Program-made: the position numbers and the translations under genes
Notes under the pieces: model-generated
What the model was told of the DNA's origin: nothing
Seen by the model: only the letters and a program-made list of their open reading frames with translations
The model's database searches: none
Source: Firmicutes bacterium UBA3914
Lineage (GTDB): Bacteria > Bacillota > Limnochordia > Darwinibacteriales > Darwinibacteriaceae
Direction of reading: 5' to 3'
NCBI GenBank assembly: GCA_002391385.1
Contig: DGEY01000064.1
Coordinates: 925-10,567 of the forward strand
Length of the DNA: 9,643 nucleotides
Shown: piece after piece, positions 1 to 7,269 of the stretch
How the letters are laid out: every line of letters starts with the position of its first letter
Position numbering within the stretch: position 1 is the first letter of the stretch

Positions 1-150
1 TAGTTGTTCCATGCTTAGGCCCGGGTCCTTTTATTGTGTGAACACGGCTTTAGGTATTCGCCGGATCTTGAATATTTTCTGCTAATTTGTATTATTTTTT
101 TCACCCGTCGTTGCCCGATGTAAAACAGCCCGAGACCTGAATGGATGCCA
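1..150. other. AT-rich intergenic edge, no gene seen
   Basis: No convincing gene is visible. Positions 60-110 are much richer in A and T than the rest of the window and include a run of seven or more T. A minus-strand ATG at 10-12 opens M-E-Q-L before the sequence ends. Its nearest purine-rich element lies about 13 bases upstream, which is too far to support a start. The segment may be the control region of a gene lying to the left, but nothing here proves it. Confidence 0.4.
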
Positions 151-191
151 AAACAAAAAGACAGCCCTAAGGCCTAAACCTTAGAGCTGCC
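151..191 (-). terminator. Rho-independent terminator of the tRNA operon
   Basis: On the minus strand, 191-179 and 172-160 form a 13-bp stem that includes two G-U pairs. The loop is 6 nt (178-173) and is followed by a T-rich tract read from 159 to 151 (TTTTTGTTT). It lies 17 nt downstream of the CCA end of tRNA-His, as expected for the end of the four-tRNA transcript. Confidence 0.9.
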
Positions 192-207
192 TCCTCATGT
201 TCGAAAA

Positions 208-285
208 TGGGGTGAGTAACCGGATTCGAACCGGCGACCTCCAGGGCCACAACCTGGCGCTCTAACCAGCTGAGCTATACCCACC
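208..285 (-). tRNA. tRNA-His (anticodon GTG)
   Basis: The cloverleaf is complete on the minus strand. The 7-bp acceptor stem is GTGGGTA/TACTCAC with one G-U pair. The anticodon stem CCAGG/CCTGG encloses loop TTGTGGC, giving anticodon GTG. The T-arm is GCCGG-TTCGAAT-CCGGT. The extra G at position -1 opposite C73, the identity mark of tRNA-His, is encoded at 285. The CCA end is encoded at 210-208. This is the last tRNA of the operon. Confidence 0.97.
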
Positions 286-293
286 ACGATTCA

Positions 294-369
294 TGGCGCG
301 CCTGGCAGGAATCGAACCTGCGACACTCGGATTAGAAGTCCGATGCTCTATCCCCTGAGCTACAGGCGC
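294..369 (-). tRNA. tRNA-Arg (anticodon TCT)
   Basis: The acceptor stem GCGCCTG/CAGGCGC is perfectly paired, G73 is the discriminator and CCA is encoded at 296-294. The anticodon stem CGGAC side closes loop CTTCTAA, giving anticodon TCT, which reads AGA and AGG. The T-arm GCAGG-TTCGATT-CCTGC is canonical. It is 76 nt long and 8 nt upstream of tRNA-His in the same transcript. Confidence 0.97.
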
Positions 370-383
370 CAGAGGTTTCAGAA

Positions 384-457
384 TGGAGCGGGTGATGGGA
401 ATCGAACCCACACCACCGGCTTGGAAGGCCGGGGCTCTACCATTGAGCTACACCCGC
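384..457 (-). tRNA. tRNA-Gly (anticodon TCC)
   Basis: The acceptor stem is GCGGGTG/CACCCGC, U73 is the discriminator and CCA is encoded at 386-384. The anticodon stem CCGGC/GCCGG encloses loop CTTCCAA, giving anticodon TCC, which reads GGA and GGG. It is 74 nt long and lies between the Pro and Arg tRNAs. Confidence 0.97.
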
Positions 458-463
458 ACGAAC

Positions 464-541
464 TGGTCGGGGCGAGAGGATTTGAACCTCCGGCCTCCTG
501 CTCCCAAGGCAGGCGCGCTAGCCAAACTGCGCCACGCCCCG
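464..541 (-). tRNA. tRNA-Pro (anticodon TGG)
   Basis: The acceptor stem is CGGGGCG/CGCCCCG, A73 is the discriminator and CCA is encoded at 466-464. The anticodon stem CCTGC/GCAGG encloses loop CTTGGGA, giving anticodon TGG. It is the first tRNA of the operon, about 19 nt after the predicted transcription start. Confidence 0.97.
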
Positions 542-566
542 CCGCATTCCCAGACTGACATTCACA

Positions 567-596
567 ATATTACCACAACCCCCTCGGCTGTGTCAA
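567..596 (-). promoter_or_regulatory. Housekeeping promoter of the tRNA operon
   Basis: On the minus strand a perfect -35 TTGACA (596-591) is separated by 18 nt from -10 TAATAT (572-567). The -10 is preceded by TGG, an extended -10. The TGA stop codon of rdgB lies inside the -35 hexamer (595-593). The predicted start near 560 gives a short leader before tRNA-Pro, so the tRNAs can be transcribed independently of the upstream operon. Confidence 0.85.
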
Positions 597-1207
597 CCGC
601 CTTTCTGGGCTCGGCTTACCCTCTCCAGGATTTCCAGCATGCCCCGCATGGCCCGGGAGCGATGGCTGATCCGGTTCTTCTCCTCGGGGCTCAGCTCAGC
701 AAAGGTACGGCCCAGCTCCGGTACGATAAAGAGGGGATCGTAACCAAAACCGTTGCTGCCCCGGGGTGCATAGCCGATCACACCCCGGCAGACCCCTTCG
801 GAAAACTCCACCTCCTCATCTGGAGAGGCTAGGGCCATCACGCAGCGGAACTGCGCACCCCGCTGCTCCAGGGGCAGATCGGCGAGTTTCCTCAGGAGCA
901 GCTCGTTGTTGCGGGCATCTCCCCCACCTTCCCCGGCAAAGCGGGCCGAGTGCACGCCTGGGGCGCCCCCCAGGGCATCGACTTCCAGGCCCGAGTCATC
1001 GGCCAATACCCATTCCCCGAGCTTTCTGGCGGTTTCCACCGCTTTTTTCCGGGCATTGGCGTGAAACGTTTCCCCATCTTCCTCCACGGGGGGCAGATCC
1101 CCCACTTCCCCCAGGCCCAGGACCGGAAAGCCCAGGTGGGCTGTGAGCTCCTTGATTTCCCTGATCTTGTGTTGATTGTGACTTGCCAAAACCAGCCTGA
1201 ATGCCAT
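593..1207 (-). CDS. rdgB: XTP/dITP diphosphatase (Ham1/RdgB family)
   Basis: Cytosolic house-cleaning enzyme that hydrolyses non-canonical purine triphosphates (XTP, dITP, ITP) to monophosphate and pyrophosphate, keeping them out of DNA and RNA. The 204 residues match the usual family length. Visible motifs are the N-terminal SHNQHK (9-14) that binds the triphosphate, DDSGLEVDAL (70-79) with the catalytic aspartate, GFGYDPLF (153-160) and SHR (181-183). The ATG follows the rph TAA with no gap, and a GGGGGA ribosome site lies inside the end of rph. It is the last protein gene of the operon, and its TGA is embedded in the -35 box of the tRNA promoter. The same rph-rdgB order is found in Bacillus (rph-ysnA). 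Confidence 0.96.
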   Translation of the reverse strand: MAFRLVLASHNQHKIREIKELTAHLGFPVLGLGEVGDLPPVEEDGETFHANARKKAVETARKLGEWVLADDSGLEVDALGGAPGVHSARFAGEGGGDARNNELLLRKLADLPLEQRGAQFRCVMALASPDEEVEFSEGVCRGVIGYAPRGSNGFGYDPLFIVPELGRTFAELSPEEKNRISHRSRAMRGMLEILERVSRAQKGG

Positions 1208-1948
1208 TTATTGTCCCCCGAACTTCTTGGATAGATCCTCCATGAGCAGGGCCTTTTGGATGTCCATCAGTTCGAAAATACCCTTTTCCGCCAGGTTCAG
1301 CAGCTGTTCCATCTCCTCGCGGCTGAAGGGCCTGCCCTCCGCGGTGCCCTGCACTTCCACGATCCGGCCGCTTTGGGTCATGACCACGTTGAAATCCACT
1401 TCGGCGGCGGAGTCTTCCCCGTAGTTCAAATCCAAGAGCACTTCTCCGTCCACGATACCCACGCTCACCGCAGCCAGGTACTCCTTAACCCCCACATCGA
1501 CGCCCTCCAGCTTGCGCAGGGCATCGGAGAGGGCAATAAAGGCCCCGGTAATGGAGGCGCTGCGGGTGCCGCCATCGGCCTGGATGACATCGCAGTCCAG
1601 CCAGATGGTGCGCTCACCCAGGGCCTTCAGGTCCACAACCGCGCGCAGGGCGCGGCCGATGAGGCGCTGGATTTCATGGGTGCGCCCGCCGATCCTGCCC
1701 CGGGTGGACTCCCGGGGATTGCGCTCCGCAGTAGCCCTGGGCAGCATAGAGTATTCCGCAGTAATCCAGCCTTCGCCCGTACCCCGCAGGAAAGGGGGCA
1801 CCTTATCTTCCACCGTGGCTGTGCAGATCACCTTGGTGTTCCCCACTTCGATGAGCACAGAACCCTCGGCGTACATGTTGACATTCCGTGTAATCTGAAC
1901 TGGACGCAGCTCATCATGGCGGCGCCCGTCGGCGCGAACAAAGCTCAT
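1208..1948 (-). CDS. rph: Ribonuclease PH
   Basis: Phosphate-dependent 3'-to-5' exoribonuclease that trims 3' trailers of tRNA precursors, releasing nucleoside diphosphates, and works as a ring-shaped hexamer. The 246 residues are full length. Recognisable are VRADGRR near the N-terminus (4-10), the arginine-rich substrate region RGRIGGRTHEIQRLIGRALR (83-102), DCDVIQADGGTRSASITGA (118-136) and the metal/phosphate-site acidic segment NYGEDSAAEVDFNVV (175-189). The ATG directly follows the TAA of the fumarase-like gene, with AAGGGGG seven bases upstream, so the two genes are probably translationally coupled. All four tRNAs just downstream encode CCA and would still carry 3' trailers for this enzyme to trim. 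Confidence 0.97.
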   Translation of the reverse strand: MSFVRADGRRHDELRPVQITRNVNMYAEGSVLIEVGNTKVICTATVEDKVPPFLRGTGEGWITAEYSMLPRATAERNPRESTRGRIGGRTHEIQRLIGRALRAVVDLKALGERTIWLDCDVIQADGGTRSASITGAFIALSDALRKLEGVDVGVKEYLAAVSVGIVDGEVLLDLNYGEDSAAEVDFNVVMTQSGRIVEVQGTAEGRPFSREEMEQLLNLAEKGIFELMDIQKALLMEDLSKKFGGQ

Positions 1949-2509
1949 TTAGTTACCCCCTTCAGCAATTGCCTGCCGGTACTTGGCCACCCCTTGTTCA
2001 TAGAGATTATTGCCCTGGGCGTCGATGGCCACAATGACCGGAAAGTCCTCCACCACCATGCGGTGCACGGCCTCCGGCCCCAGATCCGGATAGGCCACCA
2101 CCTCAACTTCCTTAATGTGCTGGGCGATCAGCGCTGCTGCCCCTCCCACCGCGGCGAAATAAACGGCCTTGTGCCGCTTCATGGCCTCAATCACTTCCGG
2201 ACTGCGGCCGCCTTTGCCGATCATGCCCTTGAGGCCCAGCTCTAAAAGGGGCACGGTCAGGCCGTCCATGCGCATGGAAGTGGTGGGGCCCGCTGAACCT
2301 ATGGGCTTGCCGGGCTTGGCCGGGGTGGGGCCTACATAGTAGATCACAGCCCCCTCGATGGGAAACGGCAGGGGCTGGCCTTCCCGAATCAGCTGCACCA
2401 GCCTCTGGTGGGCCGCGTCTCTGGCGGTATAGATCACACCGCTGAGGGCGACTTGATCACCGGCCCGCAGGGTCTCCACGTTCTCCAGGGGCGTTGTCAG
2501 ACGAATCAT
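1949..2509 (-). CDS. Class I fumarate/tartrate dehydratase beta subunit
   Basis: It resembles the C-terminal (beta) part of iron-sulfur class I hydro-lyases, the fumarases of the FumA/TtdB type. From the chosen start it is 186 residues, typical of a stand-alone beta subunit. Family motifs are RDAAH (30-34), GPTTSMRMDG (74-83), IGKGG (97-101) and a C-terminal VAIDAQGN. The 4Fe-4S cysteines of this enzyme class sit in the alpha subunit, and no alpha gene is present in this window. The ATG at 2509 is preferred to a GTG six bases upstream because GGTGGAG (2524-2518) is spaced properly only for the ATG. It may need an alpha subunit encoded elsewhere. Fumarate versus another hydroxy acid as substrate cannot be settled from sequence. 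Confidence 0.88.
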   Translation of the reverse strand: MIRLTTPLENVETLRAGDQVALSGVIYTARDAAHQRLVQLIREGQPLPFPIEGAVIYYVGPTPAKPGKPIGSAGPTTSMRMDGLTVPLLELGLKGMIGKGGRSPEVIEAMKRHKAVYFAAVGGAAALIAQHIKEVEVVAYPDLGPEAVHRMVVEDFPVIVAIDAQGNNLYEQGVAKYRQAIAEGGN

Positions 2510-2527
2510 GCTCACTTCTCCACCTTT

Positions 2528-3898
2528 CTATTTATTCAGCTCATGCACCAGCTTGCGGAAGTGGGCCCCCCGCTCCATGAAATCGGCATACTGATCATAA
2601 CTGGCGCAGGCCGGCGACAAAAGCACGCAGTCGCCTGGCTTGGCCTTGTTTTTGGCCGCGGCCACCGCCTGCTCTAGATTTTCCACCACCTCTAGGGAGA
2701 AATCCCCTAGAGCCAGGACTGCCTCGCGGATCTTAGGCGCAGTGGCGCCCAGGAGCACCAGGTGCTTCACCCGTCTGTGCACTCCCTCAGCCAAGGGCGC
2801 AAAGGACAGCTGTTTATCGTAACCGCCGGCGATGAGGATGATGGGCTCGGAAAAGGACTGCAAAGCAGCGAGGGTCCTCTGGGGTGTTGTGGCAATGGAA
2901 TCGTTGTAGTAGCGCACCCCGCCGTACTCCGCCACAAACTCCAGGCGGTGGGGCACCCCCTGGAAGGTCCTGCCCACTTCAGCCGCGGCCCTGAGGCCGG
3001 CCCCAGCGGCCCGGCTCAGCACCGCGGCAGCCAAGAAGTTGGCGGCGTTGTGTTCCCCCCGCAGCTGCAGCTCGGAGCGCCTAAGGATGGGCTCTTCCTC
3101 TCCGTCCTGGACATAAACCAGTTCTGCACCCTTGAGGTAAGCTCCGTCCCTTACCTTATTCTCCATGCTGAAAAAGAAAACCTTTCCCGAGGCTTCTTCC
3201 CCCATGGCCCTGGTTACCGGATCGTCGAAATTGAGGACCAGGAAATCCCCTGGGCCCTGGTGGAGATAGATATTCCGCTTGGCGGCGATGTAGTTTTCCA
3301 TGGTACCGTGGACATCCAGATGGTTTTCGGCAAGATTGGTGATCAGCGCCCCATGGGGACTAGCAGGGAGATCCTCCAGCTGGAAGCTGGACAGCTCCAA
3401 GACCACCTTGTGCTCCGGGCTCAAGCGGGGCAGCTCTTCGATCAGAGGGTTCCCGATGTTCCCCCCGATCACCGCCTTGAGCCCCGAGGCCCGCATGATC
3501 TCCCAGGCCAAGGTGGTGGTTGTGGTTTTGCCGCTGCTGCCTGTAATGCCGTAGATGGGCGCCGGGCAGTAGCGAAAGAACAGGCTGATCTCGCTTTCCA
3601 GGGGCCGCCTGCGGGCCGCTTCCTGCAGCTGGGGCAGGTGCTTGGGCACTCCGGGGCTGACGAAGACCGCATCGAACTGGTCCAGGTCTTCCAGATACCC
3701 GGGGCCCAAAACCAGCTCCACATCCAGGGCCTCCAGCTCGGCCAGGCGCCCACCCAACTGCGGACCCGTCTTCTGATCCCGCCCGCTGATCTGGGCTCCC
3801 GCCTCCTTGAGGAACCTAATCAAAGCGGTGTTGCTCACCCCAAGGCCGATGACGGCGACTTTCTTGCCCTGCCATTCCTCTTTAATCCTCTGCTGCAT
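2528..3898 (-). CDS. murD: UDP-N-acetylmuramoyl-L-alanine--D-glutamate ligase
   Basis: Cytoplasmic Mur ligase that adds D-glutamate to UDP-MurNAc-L-Ala using ATP. The 456 residues fit the family. In order: an N-terminal Rossmann-like domain with VIGLGVSN (16-23), the ATP-binding loop GITGSSGKTTTT (117-128), LELSSFQLE (167-175), NHLDVHG (192-198), GEHNAANFLAA (281-291), VPHRLE (315-320), NDSIATTP (332-339) and SPACASYDQY (428-437). The P-loop has Ser where many MurDs have Asn, and NDSIATT replaces the NDSKAT of E. coli; I believe the latter variant also occurs in clostridial MurDs. The frame stays open 105 bases further upstream, but the ATG at 3898 is chosen: it overlaps the murI stop as TGATG and follows GGAGGAGG. 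Being next to murI rather than in a dcw cluster places the supplier and the user of D-Glu side by side. Confidence 0.95.
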   Translation of the reverse strand: MQQRIKEEWQGKKVAVIGLGVSNTALIRFLKEAGAQISGRDQKTGPQLGGRLAELEALDVELVLGPGYLEDLDQFDAVFVSPGVPKHLPQLQEAARRRPLESEISLFFRYCPAPIYGITGSSGKTTTTTLAWEIMRASGLKAVIGGNIGNPLIEELPRLSPEHKVVLELSSFQLEDLPASPHGALITNLAENHLDVHGTMENYIAAKRNIYLHQGPGDFLVLNFDDPVTRAMGEEASGKVFFFSMENKVRDGAYLKGAELVYVQDGEEEPILRRSELQLRGEHNAANFLAAAVLSRAAGAGLRAAAEVGRTFQGVPHRLEFVAEYGGVRYYNDSIATTPQRTLAALQSFSEPIILIAGGYDKQLSFAPLAEGVHRRVKHLVLLGATAPKIREAVLALGDFSLEVVENLEQAVAAAKNKAKPGDCVLLSPACASYDQYADFMERGAHFRKLVHELNK

Positions 3899-4680
3899 CA
3901 ACTGCCCTCCTCCCCCCATGGCCTTAAGCGCACCGGCGGAAGCTTTTCCCCCAGGATCAGCTCCGCGGTGGCCCGGAAGCGCTCGGGTGCGGCACTGACC
4001 CAAAACTCATCGGTACCTTTCCCGCCTTCCCCATCGGCCCAAGCTTCCTGCACCCGGCTGGCCACCGCCGGTGCGGGATCGATCACTGAAATCTCCCCGC
4101 CCACCAGCTCACCAATGGGCTCCGCCAGGAAGGAGTAGTGGGTGCAGCCCAAAAGCAGCGCCTCAATCCCCTGGGTCAACAGGGGATCTAAGTACCGCAG
4201 AAGGGCAGCCCGCACCTTGGGGCCGGCGATTTCACCCGCTTCCACCAGGGGCACGAGCTCAGGGGCGCTCTGCATCAGGACTTCAGCGCCAGGCAGGGCC
4301 TCCTCCAGGGTCCGGGCGTACACGCCGCTGCGCACAGTGGCCTCGGTGGCCAGCACCCCAATCCGCCTTTTGCCAGCTGCAGCCGCTGCTTGGGAGACTC
4401 CTTCCAACATGCCCACAACAGGAAGCTGCACCAGGTGTTTGAGCCTGGGCAGCACAACCGAACTGGTGGTATTGCAGGCCACCACAATAGTCCGGCAGCC
4501 CCTGCTCTGCAGAAACGCAAGGCTGCCGTTAAAATACTCCAGGAGCTGGTCGGGGCTCTTATCGCCATAGGGGAGGTGCGCGGTGTCACCGAAATACACG
4601 AAGGGCGCACGGATCCTGCTGCACAGCTCCCGCCAAACCGAGAGCCCACCCAAGCCCGAATCATAAATACCGATGGTCAA
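3898..4680 (-). CDS. murI: Glutamate racemase
   Basis: Cofactor-independent racemase converting L-glutamate to D-glutamate for peptidoglycan. The 260 residues match the family. YDSGLGGLSV (6-15) carries the substrate-binding Asp-Ser, VACNTTS (67-73) holds the first catalytic cysteine (C69), and GCTHY (178-182) holds the second (C179) with its neighbouring His181. The start codon is TTG (4680-4678), supported by GGAGG eight bases upstream. No ATG or GTG alternative keeps the first motif. The TTG may lower translation relative to neighbours. The stop overlaps the murD start by one base (TGATG). gerM ends 25 nt upstream. Confidence 0.96.
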   Translation of the reverse strand: MTIGIYDSGLGGLSVWRELCSRIRAPFVYFGDTAHLPYGDKSPDQLLEYFNGSLAFLQSRGCRTIVVACNTTSSVVLPRLKHLVQLPVVGMLEGVSQAAAAAGKRRIGVLATEATVRSGVYARTLEEALPGAEVLMQSAPELVPLVEAGEIAGPKVRAALLRYLDPLLTQGIEALLLGCTHYSFLAEPIGELVGGEISVIDPAPAVASRVQEAWADGEGGKGTDEFWVSAAPERFRATAELILGEKLPPVRLRPWGEEGS

Positions 4681-4705
4681 AGCCTATTCCTCCAACTGGT
4701 ACACG

Positions 4706-5239
4706 TTACAACACGCTGGCTCCCAAGGCGGAATAATCCGGCCGCAGGGCCCTCCGCAAATTGAGGTGGCCGGCCAGCGTATCGATGACCTGGTTTTCCA
4801 CGAGAATCTGTACCTGCTCCACACCGGCCAGGACGGCCAGGCTGTTGACAATGCTGTAGACAGTCAAAATCTCGCCGGTGCTGCCGCCGGGGTGGTTGGT
4901 GACTAAGTGATGGCTGAAGCTCACATACAGGGTTCCGCCAGCCTGGCTGTACCCTAAGACAGCTGTTTCCGCGGGAAGCGCGCCTACCAAATGCTGGAGC
5001 GAAGGGCCCGCCAGAAGACGGGCCAGCACGCTGTCAATGGTGGGGCTGCCCTGCTGAAACTCCGGCGCCAGCAGGCCGTTTTCCCGGGAAGCAAAGTAGA
5101 CAGGGTAGAAAGGCTCGGCAGGATCAAGCGCAGCAGGCACAACCTCCCCATCGGAAGCCGGCCAGCCGATGAGGACGCGAACCGCCAGGACCGCCAGGAC
5201 AGCCGAGAGCAGTCCTGCCAAGATGCGCTCCTTCTTCAT
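4706..5239 (-). CDS. GerMN-domain (sporulation/germination) protein
   Basis: A 177-residue protein with one N-terminal hydrophobic anchor (about 7-26) after a Lys-Lys-Glu-Arg start. A single GerMN domain covers roughly 45-162, recognisable from VYFASREN, ARLLAGP, LYVSFS, VYSIVNSLAVL and a final LAGHLNL. B. subtilis GerM, needed for sporulation and germination, is a lipoprotein with two such domains; here there is one and no lipobox cysteine is visible. The product is likely tethered on the outer face of the cell or forespore membrane. The ATG is preceded by AGGGGG, and the gene begins 12 nt after the amidase stop. The position between a wall amidase and murI fits a role in wall or spore envelope work, although no biochemical activity is known for the domain. 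Confidence 0.88.
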   Translation of the reverse strand: MKKERILAGLLSAVLAVLAVRVLIGWPASDGEVVPAALDPAEPFYPVYFASRENGLLAPEFQQGSPTIDSVLARLLAGPSLQHLVGALPAETAVLGYSQAGGTLYVSFSHHLVTNHPGGSTGEILTVYSIVNSLAVLAGVEQVQILVENQVIDTLAGHLNLRRALRPDYSALGASVL

Positions 5240-5251
5240 TATGCTCGCCCC

Positions 5252-7060
5252 CTACCTCTTATTCTCCAGGTAAAAGCGGACAATACCGTTGAAAATGCCT
5301 TGGGCGGCAGCCTGTTGAAAGCCAGGCGCCCTAAGGAGCACTTCCTCATCGGGGTGATCCAAAAAGCCCACTTCCACTAGAATGGAAGGTATATCCGACC
5401 CGTTAAACACCGCCAGGTCTTCCCGACCCCAGATACGGCGGTCGATGAGGGTAATGGCCTTCACCAGCTCCTCCTGGACGATGCGGGCAAACAGTTCAGA
5501 GACGGGATCGCCGGCGCGGTACAGGGTCTCGGTACCCCGAGCCCGCCCCCGTTCGATGTTGGAATTGGCATGAACAGACACGAACAGATCCGCCCGGGCC
5601 TCCACCGCGACCTCGGGGCGTTTGAAGATAGAGACGTAGATATCACTGTCCCTGGTGTAGACCACCTTGGCCCCGGCTTCACTGAGCAGTTCGCCAAGGT
5701 AGAGGCTGATGGCCAGGTTCACATCTTTCTCAAAGGTGCCGCGGTAGCCGATTGTCCCCGGATCTGATCCGCCATGTCCGGGGTCAACCGCGATGACCAG
5801 ACCGGAGAGTACTCCTTCCTGCACTGGCAGGACCTCCGTGCCGGGTACTTCAGCCGCGGGAACCTGCTGGGCCCGCAGGTAGGCGGCGGCCTCCGCCGCG
5901 GTCCCGGGGAAGAGGGGCAGTACATATCCGCGGGGCCGTTCCTCCACAGGCAGGGGCGCCACCGGCTCAGTCAGCTCCAGGACGATTCTCGTAACAGAAG
6001 GCGAATGCTGCCCTGCCCGCCAGCGGGCAATTGGGCCCAAATTGACCGGCACGTCGAAGGATCTGCTGACCAAAGTGGTATCTTGAAAATCCAGCACCAG
6101 GCGGAGGGGGTTTTCCAGGTAGGTTGCCTGAACTTCCGGGGCACTGGAAATCTCGAAACTGAGCCATAAGCTGCCATCCTCTTCCTCCAAAGTCAGGGCG
6201 GAGAGCTGGTAGTTGAACTCGATGGTCAGCCCGCCTTCGGCAGCCGGCAGGACCCGGTAGCCCGTGGGGGCCCTCAGGTCGCAGACAACCCGCAGGGTCT
6301 GGTCATCAAAGCGGCTGGCCCGCACAGCACTGACCACGGAGCTGTCCACTTCCAGCATGGGCGGGGGATCGCCCTGGACCCCGTAAAGATCGATCACCAA
6401 CCGGGCCGGATGTTCCAGCAGGATGGTCTGGTAGCCGGTGTAGGACTCCAGATCCAGGAAGATGCTGGCTCTGGGCCCGCCCAGGAAAACGATCTCCCTC
6501 AGCCCCCGCTCCTCGCTGGGCTCGTAGAGCACGATGGTCGTTTCCTCCTGCTCCGGCTCCCTCTCGTCAGAATCCCCATGGGAGACGGCAGCAGCGCTCC
6601 CCTCTTCTTCCTGGGTAAACAGAGAGCTCAGGCCGGTAAAGCGGGGACTCTTGCGCGCCAAGCGGAATCCCCCCAGTTCCTGGACGAAGGTCAAGCTCAA
6701 ATGGCGCCGATCCGCCATGAAACGCAGGGGAACGATGATCTCTCCTTGGAGCAGCTGGGGAGCGACCTCCAACGTGTACTCCCTGCCGTCCACCAGCGCC
6801 AGCTCCACACCGAGCTCCATATGTACAGTCATGTCCTCAAAGACGATCTCTATGCGGGGTTCATCCACCTGGATCTGGGCCCCCAGGTGCTCGGCAAAGA
6901 CCCAGAGGGGGATCATGTAATTGCCGTTGATCATGACTAGATCGCTCTTCAGCTGCACTTCTTCATCTTCTACGAACAGTTTCAGCGCGGCTTGGGATAA
7001 GCGCGGGCAGAATAGTATAATGGCGATAAGAAAAAAAGCTATAAGTCCGGCCCGTTTCAT
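5252..7060 (-). CDS. Secreted N-acetylmuramoyl-L-alanine amidase with AMIN domains
   Basis: Zinc hydrolase that cleaves the MurNAc-L-Ala bond of peptidoglycan outside the cell. The 602 residues read in order: signal peptide (1-24, LSQA before the mature chain), a copper amine oxidase N-terminal-like domain (about 28-135, with PLWVF and VPLRFMA), an acidic Glu-rich linker (150-180), two AMIN domains (about 190-285 and 296-380), then Amidase_3 (about 421-600). Catalytic-site residues are visible: H429 in DPGHGG, E444 in TFEKDVNLA, H497 in VSVHANS and E563 in VEVGF. The ATG at 7060 is chosen because GGAGGT (7072-7067) lies six bases before it; the ATG just before is too close, and one at 7093 has no ribosome site and overlaps the proposed -10. 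First gene of the operon. AMIN domains typically bind cell-wall glycan. Confidence 0.95.
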   Translation of the reverse strand: MKRAGLIAFFLIAIILFCPRLSQAALKLFVEDEEVQLKSDLVMINGNYMIPLWVFAEHLGAQIQVDEPRIEIVFEDMTVHMELGVELALVDGREYTLEVAPQLLQGEIIVPLRFMADRRHLSLTFVQELGGFRLARKSPRFTGLSSLFTQEEEGSAAAVSHGDSDEREPEQEETTIVLYEPSEERGLREIVFLGGPRASIFLDLESYTGYQTILLEHPARLVIDLYGVQGDPPPMLEVDSSVVSAVRASRFDDQTLRVVCDLRAPTGYRVLPAAEGGLTIEFNYQLSALTLEEEDGSLWLSFEISSAPEVQATYLENPLRLVLDFQDTTLVSRSFDVPVNLGPIARWRAGQHSPSVTRIVLELTEPVAPLPVEERPRGYVLPLFPGTAAEAAAYLRAQQVPAAEVPGTEVLPVQEGVLSGLVIAVDPGHGGSDPGTIGYRGTFEKDVNLAISLYLGELLSEAGAKVVYTRDSDIYVSIFKRPEVAVEARADLFVSVHANSNIERGRARGTETLYRAGDPVSELFARIVQEELVKAITLIDRRIWGREDLAVFNGSDIPSILVEVGFLDHPDEEVLLRAPGFQQAAAQGIFNGIVRFYLENKR

Positions 7061-7080
7061 CATCCTACCTCCAGCAGATA

Positions 7081-7109
7081 ATATTACCATCATTTCGCCC
7101 TGGAACCCC
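7081..7109 (-). promoter_or_regulatory. Possible promoter of the amidase-to-rdgB operon
   Basis: The minus strand has TAATAT (7086-7081) preceded by TGG, an extended -10. No good -35 is present 17-18 bases upstream (the sequence there is GGGGTT or similar). A start about seven bases downstream would give a leader of only about 14 nt, with the ribosome site almost at the 5' end. A sporulation sigma factor promoter cannot be excluded. Confidence 0.45.
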
Positions 7110-7143
7110 TTAATCCTGCCCAGAGAGGGGCTTCCCCTTAATC
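7106..7143 (-). repeat. Direct repeat upstream of the amidase operon
   Basis: GATTAAGGGG occurs twice on the minus strand (7143-7134 and 7115-7106) with a 28-nt period. A small GGGG/CCCC inverted repeat (7137-7127) lies between. The proximal copy overlaps where a -35 would sit, so it could be a regulator site. No known consensus was recognised. Confidence 0.4.
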
Positions 7144-7191
7144 TAATTCGGACGCCTGTGCCCTTTCCCGACCGAGCGACCTAACCGCAAC

Positions 7192-7217
7192 AGAAAAGAA
7201 CACCGCTTCCGCGGTGT
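7192..7217 (-). terminator. Terminator after the Nif11-like genes
   Basis: On the minus strand ACACCGC (7217... read as 7217-7211) pairs with GCGGTGT (7206-7200) around a GGAA tetraloop, a perfect 7-bp stem. It is followed by TTCTTTTCT. It lies about 50 nt past the stop of the third-copy remnant and separates the Nif11-like unit from the amidase operon. Confidence 0.75.
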
Positions 7218-7269
7218 CCCGCTCCTGTCCGCGCTGGGCAGATTCGCCCTCTGCCACTCTCACCGGGGG

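Noticed and set aside
68..97. Plus-strand promoter-like TTGAAT-N16-TATTAT
   Set aside because: It sits in a short AT-rich tract where such matches are expected by chance, and nothing on the plus strand downstream could use it because the tRNAs run the other way.
343..832. Plus-strand open frames across the tRNA cluster
   Set aside because: They are read across structured tRNA genes on the opposite strand; such frames are a common false call.
1256..2245. A 329-codon plus-strand open frame
   Set aside because: Antisense shadow of rph and the fumarase beta gene, with no recognisable motifs and His-rich biased composition.
3899..4003. N-terminal extension of murD
   Set aside because: It overlaps the end of murI, has no ribosome site and no family similarity; the ATG at 3898 has GGAGGAGG and the TGATG overlap.
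2762..4138. A 458-codon plus-strand open frame
   Set aside because: It lies antisense to murD and part of murI, which have all family motifs. Its translation is low-complexity, rich in Gly, Pro, Gln and His, and resembles no family. High GC leaves antisense frames open.
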